64,000 nucleotides of DNA from Epiperipatus broadwayi (Eukaryota > Onychophora > Udeonychophora > Euonychophora > Peripatidae): the NCBI GenBank assembly GCA_028023455.1, contig JAQFVV010006449.1:454312-518311 (forward strand), read 5' to 3'. Numbering within the stretch: the first letter of the stretch is position 1; every line of letters starts with the position of its first letter. The notes below the pieces were generated by a model. It searched no databases. It was not told where the DNA came from and saw only the letters and a list, made by a program, of their open reading frames with translations. A program made the position numbers and the translations under genes. Shown piece after piece: positions 11,521 through 24,684 of the stretch.

Positions 11521-13200
11521 AATGAAAATCCAAGTAATATATCATTTTTTTTTTATAAAATAAAAAATTAAATTCATTTAAAATTTTCTTTTAAATTAAA
11601 AATAAATTAAATACATCTTAAACATATATTAAACCACAATATAAAAAATTATTAAAATAAAACTTATAAAAATAGAAAATATTTAAAAACAAAAACTTAA
11701 AAATTTGAGATAAATTATATCTTTAAATTTATCTTTAAATAATCTTTATTTAAAACATTAATTAATCAAAATGAAATGATAAATTTAATTATAAATTAAA
11801 ACTTATTAAATTAAAAACACATCAATAGAAAACAAAAAATTTACAAATAAAAAAATCCCTATAATCAACCACAAAGACATCATCATAATTAAATTCAATC
11901 CTTCACATTAATATAAAAAAAATTTAAATTATATTATATTATTTATATTTAATTACAATATTAGCAATGAAGAAGGATTAAAAATCTTCAATCCTTATTT
12001 TATAAAATAAATAAAATCTTTTCTATATTCAGAACAACATCAAATTTAACTATTCAACCACAACTTAAAATAACATTTCTAAATAAAATTTATAAAATAT
12101 AACAACAATATTAATTAAAACACTAAAATTTAAATTTTAAACTTTCCTATAATTTAATTTACAAATATTTCTACACTAAATATAAAATTTATTTATATTT
12201 TTTATTTATTTTAAAATCATTTCCATTTATTTAATTTTTCTTAATTTATTTAATTTCTTTCATAAATTAAAATATACTATAAACTTAAAATTATAGATTT
12301 TAAATATATTAGTAATCTTATTATTTTTTTAAATTGCAATATTATATATATGTAATAATATTATTCACAAATCCCATCCCACACTTCTTTTAAAGAATTA
12401 TAATTATCCTCCTTTCTAATTTTTTTTTATTCTCTTCTTTGCAATAGATTAATATTCCTATCTCATAAAAATTTCTTCCTAACTTTTCTCCATATTATTA
12501 CATTAATACATCATATATCAAAATTAATTTACTACAATTTAGTCTAATAAATAGGATAGAATTTTATTTTAAAACAAATTTATCTCTATTCATCTCACCC
12601 TAAATAAAATCATTAAATTTAATTTTTATAACCTTCATATTTTTAATATATTTATTTCATATTTACAAAATATATAAATTCAAAATAAATCCTTACATAT
12701 CTAAAATTATTTATTCATCTTTAAATGCAATCAAGTATCTTATGTGAATACTACTTACTTATAAATTTCCCAATTCTATCAATATTTTATATTTTTTTTT
12801 ACTATAAATTTTTTAATAATCTATAACCATCTATACAACATATAAACAACTTTTATAACCCATCTTTAACTTAATTAAAATGTAAAATTAGAATATAATA
12901 GTAATTAAATTAAATTAAATCAAAATCAATAAAAATAATTTAAAATTAAAACTAATACTAAAATAATTTTAAATCTTATATATATCATAAATAAATGTTT
13001 GTAGGATTAATTACTGGCAGTGGCTTATTTTATTTATTTTTTAATGTTGACATCTAATTAGATAAGATATTATATTATTTAATCTCGCTGTTCCACTGGG
13101 CTGGACATGGGCTAAGACCAATCAAAAAAAAAAAAAAAAATTTTTTTACGACTGCCACTTTAAATTTTCAGGTTCAAACGCCGGGCCGGGTCGAAGCTCT
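11521..13200 (+). mobile_element. G-depleted relative of LTR family A
   Basis: The 3' end is recognisably LTR-A: 'aaataaatgttt', 'ctggcagtggctta' (13014 on), 'aatctcgctgttccactggg', 'ggttcaaacgcc'. Further upstream, 'aagtatcttatgtgaatac' and 'tacttataaatttccc' (12733-12774) match 'aagtatcttatggtgaatac' and 'tacttataagtttccc' of the intact LTR, and 'ttcaatccttcacattaata' (11895-11914) lines up with its TATA region. Between about 11560 and 12960 the plus strand is almost without G: bases 12033-12295 contain none, and 12001-12360 have 5 G against about 35 C. The 5' end is not clear. Confidence 0.5.
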
Positions 13201-16200
13201 CCGAAGTTAAATAACAATAGTCATATCTAAAAATAATCAGGTCCAGTAAATCCTGAACAAGTGTGTAAAACAAACAATCTCTTAATCATTTATTCAAACA
13301 GTGAATCAAAATCAAAATTTAATTATTATCCCTCCTCACAGATAATAATCAGATTTTATTTTATGAAAATTACTCAATCAGTTATAAAAAATAAAAATTA
13401 AACTTATAGAAGGAAAACAAAATGTAAATACAACAAAACGATCATATCTCAGTCAAAATACTATTCTTTCTTCTTTATGCCAACTATAATCTTAAATATA
13501 TCAATTGACTTTTTAAGAAACACATTTTAATACAAACAAAGAAAAACATTTAATACAAAAAAGTCTAAGTGATATATTAGCGCCTTCTCCAAAACAATTA
13601 TTTTTTATTTGGGATTGGAGATCCATAAACCGTTAACAAATCCCATAAAACGATCAGTGAGCTTTAATTTAAAAATGTAAAGTAAGCAAAGAATCAAATA
13701 ACAATATTTCAATCCAAACAACAAAACATAACAACAAACGGCTAATCTCTTATATTTAAACCACTATCATAATTAGATCTATGAAAATGAACGTTAATAA
13801 AATAAAATTAAGCAATTCCATTATTAAAGTAAATCCAATAGATTACAATAATAATTACTTCAATTTCCAGTTTATTAACAATCCACTTATTTTAAAAGAG
13901 AAAACATCAAATAAGCTTTACAATTTACACACTTTCTTTGTTTTCCTTGATTCAATTTATCATCCTGCCTATATTGCTTTTCAACATCACAGGGATTCAT
14001 TGTAAAGAGAATCAATTCCCCATAGAAACTCTTTTCGATTACCAACTGGTTAACTCATTACAGTTATCACATTTTTCTCAAAAATATTTTTTAAAACTTG
14101 AATATTAACATCTTTTCCACAACAAATATGCTACTGGGAAAGAATTATAATCTACCAAACAACACTTTTCATATCCTTTAAAATCTTATATCTATATCAA
14201 AACATCATCATCACTTTATGCTATCATCCTGATATCACAATAAACATTATCATCTTGATCTTTACAATATAAATTATCTCTCAGATAAATGTAACACTAT
14301 TCTCAAACTTATGCCCTACCATCCTCTATCTGTCTATATTATAAATATTGTTTTTATACCCTCACTTCATCAATAATAAATTAATCAGTGCTGAAAGTTC
14401 TTTTTTTCCATAAAAACACCTGTCGATTTATACTCAAAAAATGTAAGGAGTATTAAAATGCCATTCAATAGACTGATCTTATTTTAAATAATAATCTTTC
14501 TCTTCAACCTATCATAATGTGACCAGTCAAAAACAAAGATATCATTATCACTATAGAAAGCAAATACTTTGCATCATTACATTTATAGTCTAGTGATTTT
14601 CTATAATCATAATCAATTGAATAGTGAATTATTCCACTATCTGGTGCTGAATATCATAATATACTTACAAATATGATTTTTACCCACAACAAATTGATAA
14701 GACTATTAAGAATTGAAGCAGGATTATAGCTAAAATGTGAAAATAATATAATAAACACTTTAGATAAGTCACTGTAAAATTTAATTTACCAAACTGAAAT
14801 TTCTTTTAACATGGGAAAAACCCTGATATATCTTCTTTAAAATGAACAAATTGAATAAAATAGCTTTAGGTGTCTCAGTCCTCCACTGTAGAATTTAAAT
14901 TTTATTGATAATTTATTTAAATTGGACACATCTAAGATAAAGAATCATTGTGAATATAACTTTTTAGTTTTAAGGTAAATATTATTCATATGGATAAAGA
15001 TCATTGGTGCTGTATGCCACAATATTTAAAAGGGGGGGGTGTATAGGTTTGTTGATCTTGTTAAATTTTTATTTAACTTGATCTATAGATACTGGAGATG
15101 GTGAAGTGTAAATATTAACCAGTTAACTATGACAATTATACTATTCAAACAATATTTATTATCAACATTTAACATCAATTTATATATCCGTTGTGATCAA
15201 TTTTGTAAATAGTTAAGTTGATAAAAATATCACTTGATGAGAATCAATATTATTATTAAGTATAACACATTTCAATTAATGTTATTACAATCACCATAGC
15301 AACACTTATTATAAAATTAAATGTTTTATGTTACATATATGTTATTTATAAATTAGATATATAAAAATATTATTAAAAAATATATTTAGAAATATTTATA
15401 TCCATTAAAATGTATTGGAATTACAATAGAAATTTTTTATTTAGGTTTAAAATGAAAAATAACTTGTAAAACAATATTTTATTTTTATTGCGTCCACTTA
15501 TTTTAAAATATCCATTTCACTTATTAATTGGAGGCAAAAATTTTTTGAATAAGTTTTCTTTATTTAGTAAAATTTGAGCAATTTCCAACTCTCACTGTAA
15601 CAACAGTGACATCATCAAGAATATCATAAATATAAGGAAGGCACTATAATTTGGGAGTTCTTGTAATTTTATCATTGTCATAACAGATATGTTTAGATCT
15701 GCCTTTGAAAATTTGTTAAATTTCATTATTTAGGTGATTAATTTATACAAGTAAGGAAGTTTATAATTTTAAACTATCTGTCCATTCAATTAGGGCATCT
15801 TGCTGATGAAATTCCATGGAAAATTGCAAGAATGTGAAAGAAGAATGTTAGCTATGTAACAATATTCCATGGGTAAAAATTCCAAAATTCATTTATTAAT
15901 TTTTAATGGATATAAACTCCATTATCTGTTAATGGATGTCATAATTCAGATCAATGAATTTTACAAGATCAATTAACTCATTTTAGGAGTGATATTAAGC
16001 AATTTAAACTTCATTATTGGAATTTGAAAAGAAAAAAAGGCTTGTATTTATTCTTTACTTGATTGTAATTGGATTGTGTCATTAAAGGAATTATTATTGC
16101 ACATTATTGTCAATAAAAAAAATTAAAGCCAGTGTTAATGATATCTATGATTTTAAAAGCTTGGATATGTTTATATGTTTAAAACAAATTTGGAATTTAA

Positions 16201-16379
16201 ATATAAAATTAATTGGATTCAAATATGCCAAAGTTATTATCCATGCATATTTTCTCCATTTAAAAAAAATCATCTCTATGCCTTAGGATCAGAAATAAAG
16301 AACCAGAAGCTGTGATGGATCTATGGATAGTGAGTGAAAATGGACAGAATTTTACTTAGTTGATATGATTTATATATAT
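13201..16379. other. Unassigned AT-rich stretch
   Basis: It follows the LTR-like end at about 13200 and could be the interior of that element, but no PBS, Gag, Pol or other domain is visible. The open frame 13781-14005 (74 codons, Asn/Ile-rich) resembles nothing I know and is probably chance. A run of eight G occurs at about 15033. Confidence 0.35.
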
Positions 16380-17996
<1,617 letters not shown>

Positions 17997-18002
17997 TTAA
18001 TC

Positions 18003-18346
18003 AAAATTCTATTATATATAGATTGATATGTGGATGCAGCGTACAATACATTGGTGAAGCTAAGTGTACATTTGAGAAGAGAATAAAATAACATATGCTT
18101 TTATATAATAGAATTCAAAAAGAGAATCAATATGGAACTGATGTAAATAAACCTTCATCATCTGTTATATTTGATCATAATAAATCTTGTCAACATGGAT
18201 TTAAATTTTATTATAAAAATATGAAAATTATTCAAATTGAACATTGTCATAATAAACGTAAAATAAAAGAGGCTATGTTGATTTCAAGAAATCGTCAAAT
18301 GTTAATGAATCACCAGTCATCAAATGTTAAGATAACAGAATTGTGA
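18003..18346 (+). pseudogene. Penelope-like element, GIY-YIG endonuclease remnant
   Basis: One frame reads [19 protein letters not shown], then stops (TAA 18089-18091), and resumes in the same frame after one codon with [15 protein letters not shown] and ends '..NKRKIKEAMLISRNRQMLMN..'. This fits the C-terminal GIY-YIG nuclease of Penelope-like retroelements: the 'IYR..CGC..YIGE' start with its Cys-x-Cys, a His-bearing middle and the 'KIKEAMLI' helix with the metal-binding Glu. The reverse transcriptase is missing: the fragment is cut at its 5' side by the (TA)n tract. The sequence differs clearly from the other Penelope copies here, so it is a separate family. A hammerhead-like hairpin follows at 18413-18444. 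Confidence 0.8.
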
Positions 18347-18412
18347 GAAATCTGAATTGAACTATGGGTATTGTTAAAGGTTGTCTCGTTTTGATTATTC
18401 AATGTTATATAG

Positions 18413-18444
18413 TTGATAAAGACTACAAAGTGTATAGTCGAAAG
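18413..18444 (+). ncRNA. Hammerhead-like stem-loop downstream of Penelope nuclease
   Basis: TTGATAAA is followed by a perfect 5-bp stem, GACTA (18421-18425) with TAGTC (18435-18439), then GAAAG. This is the order CUGAnGA - stem II - GAAA of a hammerhead, with substitutions in the first box. Hammerheads are known in Penelope-like elements. Probably a degenerate copy. Confidence 0.45.
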
Positions 18445-18531
18445 TACTTCTAAAAGAATATAATTTATATAAATTGTACTGTATTTTGATATATATATAT
18501 ATTGATTTGTATATTATATATATATATATAT

Positions 18532-18536
18532 CTAGT

Positions 18537-18574
<38 letters not shown>

Positions 18575-18579
18575 ACTAG
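18532..18579. repeat. (TA)n palindrome with unique arms
   Basis: 'ctagtcaaa' (18532-18540) and 'tttgactag' (18571-18579) are perfect reverse complements around a TA core; the whole is a 48-base perfect hairpin. Confidence 0.9.
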
Positions 18580-19259
18580 ACAAGCACATTTTATATATCC
18601 CATGATAAATCAACGTTCTACTCACTTTCATTTTTCTTATAATGTAAAGTTCATTAATTTAATTTAGTTGAAGTTTTTATAAAAAAATGTTCTTTTTAAA
18701 AACAGTCTTTACATTTAGAATTCCAATTAGAATGATCTTTATAGAATATAAATATATATTCAAATTAAGTAATTTTAAAATTACTTTCCTTTAAGAAATA
18801 TTAAAATTTTCTTCTAATAAGTATTAAATCATTCAAAAATATAGATTTTATCTTATACACTGTTATTATAAATCAAACACAATATAAGTCTTTGTGATGA
18901 TATAGCTGAAAGAATAGAAACATTAATCTTCTAAAAAAAATTATTTATATATAGTTGCATGAGCTTGCTGAAGCATATCATATTAATTATATATTGTTAC
19001 ATTACAATTCAATATTAAATCATTATGGTAATTTCATTCCCTTTAATTCAATAAACTGCATGTGAACTTACAGGTCATCACCATGTCAATTGTCTTTTCT
19101 CAACAATGGTTTTTCATTTTAAAGAATGAAAAATACTAATTTACTAAATTACATATTTATGTTTTATAAATATAATAAGAATACAAATATAATGTATACA
19201 TATTGATTATATGTATGTGCGAGTATATATATATACTGCTACAATATATATATATATAT
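18580..19259. other. Unassigned AT-rich stretch
   Basis: No open frame or motif is recognised. It ends in the (TA)n target of the LTR element at 19260. Confidence 0.4.
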
Positions 19260-21380
19260 TGTAACGATACATAGATATGTCGTTACATTAATTTAAAATA
19301 AAAACTTACAAGTTCGCAAATAAGAGTAAAAACTAAACGCTAAAATTAAAAATGTTTGTTATACGTATATACATTCGCACAGATGCTAAACTTTAAAAAT
19401 ATTTTTTTTTCATAAACAAAAAAAAAAAAAGTATTTGAACGTATTTTTTTTAATAAAAAAATACAAGATTGAAATATAAAAATATTTTAATAAAAAAATA
19501 ACGTAAGTTAAAATAAAAACAGGTATTAATTAATTCCTGTAATCTATAAATGGAAATGGTTGTTTATTAATTATCTAAAAGCTGTGTAATTAAAAAGTCA
19601 GATGAAAAGTTAGATAAGAGAAGAAAGAAATTTTAGCTTGACCAATGGAAGCACTAAGCCTTGGCTCGGACCCTAACGAAAGTGATAGATTAGTGACGTT
19701 TTGTTCATTGAATCCTTGTGGATAATATAAAAAGGGAAATACAGTTTTTTCTGACAGTTCCAGCGTTTTGTGTTTGAGAGATGTGGTATGACGCACATAC
19801 CACACTCTCTATAAAAAAAAAATGAAAAGACTGTGATACCTTGAACCAGCTATTGCCATCTCCAGAACATTACCTTCCAACGGAGGCGTCGCGGGAATTC
19901 CAAAGCAGAAACCTGGACTCTTCTACCATAAGCTATATGAAATGAACAATTATTAAAATCAATTAAGAATTTTCGTCAAGTTTTACAAATTGATAAACAA
20001 GCCAACTTAAATGTTAAAACGGACTCTTATCTGACTTTTGTAAGTTTTTAAATCAAATTAATAATGTTTAATTTTATATGTTTTCCGATTGATAAACATC
20101 ATTTCCATTTTTTTTTCTTATTGTAAAGATTATTTAAATGTATGAAATTTAAGTTGTTTATAGACGCTTGCATGGATTCGTTTGCGGTTAATTATATTTT
20201 GGTTTTCATATTTGATCAAAATATATAGACATTCGATAAATAATGATACCTTACGGTGAGTATCTAAAATGTATTTATTCGGATGTCTTTTAAGTTATTG
20301 GTGACAACGCAAGTATCTTATGGTGAATACTATTGGGTTACTTATAAGTTTCCCTCTGCGATTGTCGGTATCAATAATTTTGTATTTTGATCGTTTATGT
20401 TTATTTTGAAATGTTTTTGACCGTGGAATCTATGTAATCGATCTATACCCAACATTTTTAAACAAATCTGTGCGAACGTATTTCAATGTTAAATTTAAGT
20501 CGGGCGTGAATGGCTGTATAGATTTGTAAAGTTATATTAGGGGAGGGTAATCTTGGGTTATTTGTGTCGTTGTTGAATTGGGTCAATGGATTGGATATAT
20601 TTGTGTAATTAGTAGATGTAGTATGAGTTTCGCTACGTGCAGAATCGCTGAATACACTGCACCAACCCTTTGCCTATGGATGGGATTGTAAGTCGGCAAA
20701 AAGGATCACGGTCCCTTCCTATGGAGTTTTTATTTTATTGTTCTTCTTGCTATACAGACGTCATATTCCTGTATTGGACAAGAGTCAATGTTTTCTCTAA
20801 CTATCCTGTTCAGATGTCCATTCCTGACAGTATAGTATATTTGTGCTGTTGTATTTTCATGCTACATTGAATACATAAATGTATCAGATGGATTGATGCC
20901 GGTTTGACTGCGAAATTTGTTGCCTAAGGTTAAATCAGGGAAGAATATTTTCTTTTCAAATGCAGATCTATGTAGTCTATTCATACTTGACCATCTAAAT
21001 AAAATATTAAAACTCATTGAAATTTATGTAAATGTACAATTAAAGAGTAATCTAAAAAAAAATGTTAAACCTATTCCTCGAATTTAGAATGATTTTATAT
21101 GTGCGTAAATAAATATTTTTATGTGTTAATTTCTGGCAGTGGCTTTTATTCTTTTATATTTAAGATATAAATTAAGATATAGATTTTTATCTCTGCGTCT
21201 CCGCTGAGCTAGTGACTTGGGCTAACGATCAGAATATTTAAATAAAGTGGAATTTTAACAGCGCGTATCTGCCTACTTTATAAATTTTTCTAGGCTCAAA
21301 TGCCTAGATGGCACCCTGGTAGTTGCAGATATTGTTTTTGCAGTTAGATTCGATCTTCACTTTCATTCAGATCGTTATAA
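19260..21380 (+). repeat. 5' LTR of family A element
   Basis: Ends are TGTAACGAT and ATCGTTATA(A), an imperfect inverted repeat; the 3' end is TA rather than the usual CA. The order of control signals is CCAAT (19642-19646), TATA box (19726-19734) and an AATAAA signal at 21108-21113. If transcription starts about 30 bases past the TATA box and cleavage follows that AATAAA, R would be about 1.4 kb, which is long. The short frames inside (minus 19590-19805, plus 20670-20870) are repeated exactly in the 3' LTR only because the LTRs are copies of each other. Confidence 0.9.
19642..19734 (+). promoter_or_regulatory. LTR-A promoter: CCAAT and TATA boxes
   Basis: 'gaccaatgg' at about 19640 and 'tataaaaag' at 19726-19734. 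The same pair recurs in the 3' LTR and at about 61095/61180 in the solo LTR, and 'ggtataaaagg' is kept in the degraded LTR near 6350, so the TATA element is conserved across copies. Confidence 0.65.
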
Positions 21381-21381
21381 T

Positions 21382-21399
21382 TGGCGCCCAACATGGGGC
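21382..21399 (+). promoter_or_regulatory. Primer-binding site, tRNA-Lys type
   Basis: TGGCGCCCAACATGGGGC begins one base after the 5' LTR. It matches the complement of the 3' end of animal tRNA-Lys(CUU) (TGGCGCCCAACGTGGGGC) at 17 of 18 positions, from my knowledge of that tRNA. This fixes the element on the plus strand. Confidence 0.88.
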
Positions 21400-21981
21400 C
21401 TTACCTCAGAGATTGACCCTGAGAAGGGGAATTGATGATGATGAAATTTTCTATCTTTAATAAACCACTAGTATTTTTGAAAATAAATCATGCCCGCAAT
21501 ATTTTTTCTCAAATTAGTATAAATATATTTGTTGTATTGATGTGGAGTTACAGTTGAAGTTTTGTTTAAAAAGTGCTGCCAATAAGAAAAAATTGCGCAC
21601 ATGTAGAGATAAATTCGAGGAATAAAAACTAATAAATAAAACGTAATAATAATTATAAATCATAATTTTTTTAAAAAAAAAAAAAAAAAGTCTTGTTAAA
21701 TTAAAATCTAATCGTTCAACTTGCCTAAGTAATAGTTAAAGGTAGAAGAAATGAAACTTGGAAGGGAGGGGGCAGAAATTTAGCTGGTAGTAGGAAATCA
21801 TCAGTCAATTTTTTTTTATCATTATATTTGTAATTACTGTTTTGTCTTTTAAAAAAAAAAAGTTTTGTCCTTTTGAAATTTCATATATAACAAATTTGTG
21901 TAACGTAATTACTAACACTAAGTAAAGTCTTTTTTTTTTTTTTTTAAATGTTTTTTGTTTTTTTGAGGAAGTTTACTGATA
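21400..21981 (+). other. Internal region of family A element, non-coding
   Basis: About 580 bp with several A and T runs. A purine-rich tract 'ggaagggagggggcagaaa' at about 21758-21776 could be a polypurine tract, but it lies 200 bases before the 3' LTR; 'gaggaag' at 21965-21971 is closer but weak. No open frame over 60 codons. Confidence 0.6.
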
Positions 21982-24077
21982 TGTAACGATATATAAATAT
22001 GTCGTTACATTAATTTAAAATAAAAACTTAAAAGTTCGCAAATAAAAGGAAAAAACTAAACGCTAAAATTAAAATGTTTGTTAAACGTATATACATTCGC
22101 ACAGATGCTAAACTTTAAAAATATTTTTTTTCATAAACAAAAAAAAAAAAAAGTATTTGAACGTATTTTTTTTAATAAAAAAATACAAGATTGAAATATA
22201 AAAATATTTTAATAAAAAAATAACGTAAGTTAAAATAAAAACAGGTATTAATTAATTCCTGTAATCTATAAATGGAAATGGTTGTTTATTAATTATCTAA
22301 AAGCTGTGTAATTAAAAAGTCAGATGAAAAGTTAGATAAGAGAAGAAAGAAATTTTAGCTTGACCAATGGAAGCACTAAGCCTTGGCTCGGACCCTAACG
22401 AAAGTGATAGATTAGTGACGTTTTGTTCATTGAATCCTTGTGGATAATATAAAAAGGGAAATACAGTTTTTTCTGACAGTTCCAGCGTTTTGTGTTTGAG
22501 AGATGTGGTATGACGCACATACCACACTCTCTATAAAAAAAAAAATGAAAAGACTGTGATACCTTGAACCAGCTATTGCCATCTCCAGAACATTACCTTC
22601 CAACGGAGGCGTCGCGGGAACTCCTCCATAAGCTATATGAAAGGAACAATTATTAAAATCAATTAAGAATTTTCGTCAAGTTTTACAAATTGATAAACAA
22701 GCCAACTTAAATGTTAAAACGGACTCTTATCTGACTTTTGTAAGTTTTTAAATCAAATTAATAATGTTTAATTTTATATGTTTTCCGATGGATAAACATC
22801 ATTTCCATTTTTTTTGCTTATTGTAAAGATTATTTAAATGTATGAAATTTAAGTTGTTTATAGACGCTTGCATGGATTCGTTTGCGGTTAATTATATTTT
22901 GGTTTTCATATTTGATCAAAATATATAGACATTCGATAAATAATGATACCTTACGGTGAGTATCTAAAATGTATTTATTCGGATGTCTTTTAAGTTATTG
23001 GTGACAACGCAAGTATCTTATGGTGAATACTATTGGGTTACTTATAAGTTTCCCTCTGCGATTGTCGGTATCAATAATTTTGTATTTTGATCGTTTATGT
23101 TTATTTTGAAATGTTTTTGACCGTGGAATCTATGTAATCGATCTATACCCAACATTTTTAAACAAATCTGTGCGAACGTATTTCAATGTTAAATTTAAGT
23201 CGGGCGTGAATGGCTGTATAGATTTGTAAAGTTATATTAGGGGAGGGTAATCTTGGGTTATTTGTGTCGTTGTTGAATTGGGTCAATGGATTGGATATAT
23301 TTGTGTAATTAGTAGATGTAGTATGAGTTTCGCTACGTGCAGAATCGCTGAATACACCGCACCAACCCTTTGCCTATGGATGGGATTGTAAGTCGGCAAA
23401 AAGGATCGCGGTCCCTTCCTATGGAGTTTTTATTTTATTGTTCTTCTTGCTATACAGACGTCATATTCCTGTATTGGACAAGAGTCAATGTTTTCTCTAA
23501 CTATCCTGTTCAGATGTCCATTCCTGACAGTATAGTATATTTGTGCTGTTGTATTTTCATGCTACATTGAATACATAAATGTATCAGATGGATTGATGCC
23601 GGTTTGACTGCGAAATTTGTTGCCTAAGGTTAAATCAGGGAAGAATATTTTCTTTTCAAATGCAGATCTATGTAGTCTATTCATACTTGACCATCTAAAT
23701 AAAATATTAAAACTCATTGAAATTTATGTAAATGTACAATTAAAGAGTAATCTAAAAAAAAAATGTTAAACCTATTCCTCGAATTTAGAATGATTTTATA
23801 TGTGCGTAAATAAATATTTTTATGTGTTAATTTCTGGCAGTGGCTTTTATTCTTTTATATTTAAGATATAAAATTTATATATTTTTATCTCTGCGTCTCC
23901 GCTGAGCTAGTGACTTGGGCTAACGATCGGAATATTTAAATAAAGTGGAATTTTAACAGCGCGTATCTGCCTACTTTATAAATTTTTCTAGGCTCAAATG
24001 CCTAGATGGCGCCCTGGTAGTGCAGATATTGTTTTTGCGGTTAGATTCGATCTTCACTTTCATTCAGATCGTTATAA
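21982..24077 (+). repeat. 3' LTR of family A element
   Basis: Same sequence and signals as the 5' LTR (CCAAT, TATA at about 22448, AATAAA at about 23808), less an approximately 23-base deletion near 22620. It runs directly into (TA)n. Confidence 0.9.
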
Positions 24078-24467
24078 TATATATATATATAAAGAGAATT
24101 TACATTTTATTTTAAAAACATAGATAAATAATATATATATATATATCACATATTATTTAAATAATACATGACCAATTTAAAAGTATTGCAGTTTGTAATA
24201 TTATAATTGACTATTTATTAGTCTGCATTACATGGACATGTTTATTTCATGTTTACAGAGGTTTATTTAAACTTCATTGTATCAATATTTCATTCTCTCT
24301 GGTCAAGTTGCCATCTTTAAGTATCCATATATATTCACTGGACCATTATAAGAATGGATTTTCATTCTTGCTATTTAAAGGTGAGAAAGATGCCTTGTCA
24401 GCAGTGGGAAATATTGATTACTATCTTCATTGTGAAGGTTTAGATGGTTACTGGTTGGTTTCTAATG
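24078..24467. other. Unassigned spacer with two short TA tracts
   Basis: Separates the LTR element from the Penelope pair. No feature is recognised; the 66-codon frame at 24308-24508 overlaps the Penelope 3' end and is not supported. Confidence 0.35.
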
Positions 24468-24533
24468 ATATATATAAAATACATATTTTGTGGGTTCATT
24501 CGTGTTAAAAACTTTTAATATTAATATACTGAC

Positions 24534-24556
24534 GTTTCGACTTGGTCACACAAGCC
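24534..24556 (-). ncRNA. Hammerhead-like stem-loop in Penelope 3' region
   Basis: Read on the minus strand: CTGTGGA, then a 6-bp stem GGCTTG/CAAGTC with one G-U pair, then GAAAC followed by GTC. The core differs from CUGAnGA only at A6 (U here), so it is a hammerhead remnant that is probably inactive. The same structure is at 27700-27733. Confidence 0.5.
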
Positions 24557-24684
24557 ATCCACAGAGTTATAAAAGGTAGAAAGACGGTTGTAGAGACGCT
24601 ACAATCACTGATTTGAATAAAATGTTAAAATTCCACCAATAGCAAAAAATGTTAAATTTAGAAATGTTTTTTAAAAAAATCTTT

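Larger units (their letters stand above)
19260..24077 (+). mobile_element. Non-autonomous LTR retrotransposon, family A, complete
   Basis: Two near-identical LTRs (19260-21380, 2121 bp; 21982-24077, 2096 bp) flank about 600 bp. The 5' LTR is followed at once by a primer-binding site. No Gag, protease, reverse transcriptase or integrase is present, so the element depends on an autonomous relative. The LTRs differ by an approximately 23-nt deletion in the 3' LTR (near 22620), homopolymer lengths and roughly twenty point changes seen by eye, so the insertion is fairly young. Both sides are (TA)n, so a TATAT-type target duplication cannot be separated from the target. The ratio of LTR to interior (7:1) is unusual. 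Confidence 0.92.

Noticed and set aside
19590-19805. A 71-codon minus-strand frame repeated exactly at 22312-22527, with a partial match at 61061-61249
   Set aside because: The repetition follows from LTR duplication. The frame overlaps the CCAAT and TATA promoter elements, reads antisense to the element, and is not kept in the copy at 5922-8026.
20670-20870. A 66-codon plus-strand frame repeated at 23370-23570, related to 251-670
   Set aside because: Same LTR segment in all cases; lengths differ with small indels, and there is no known domain or selection signal.
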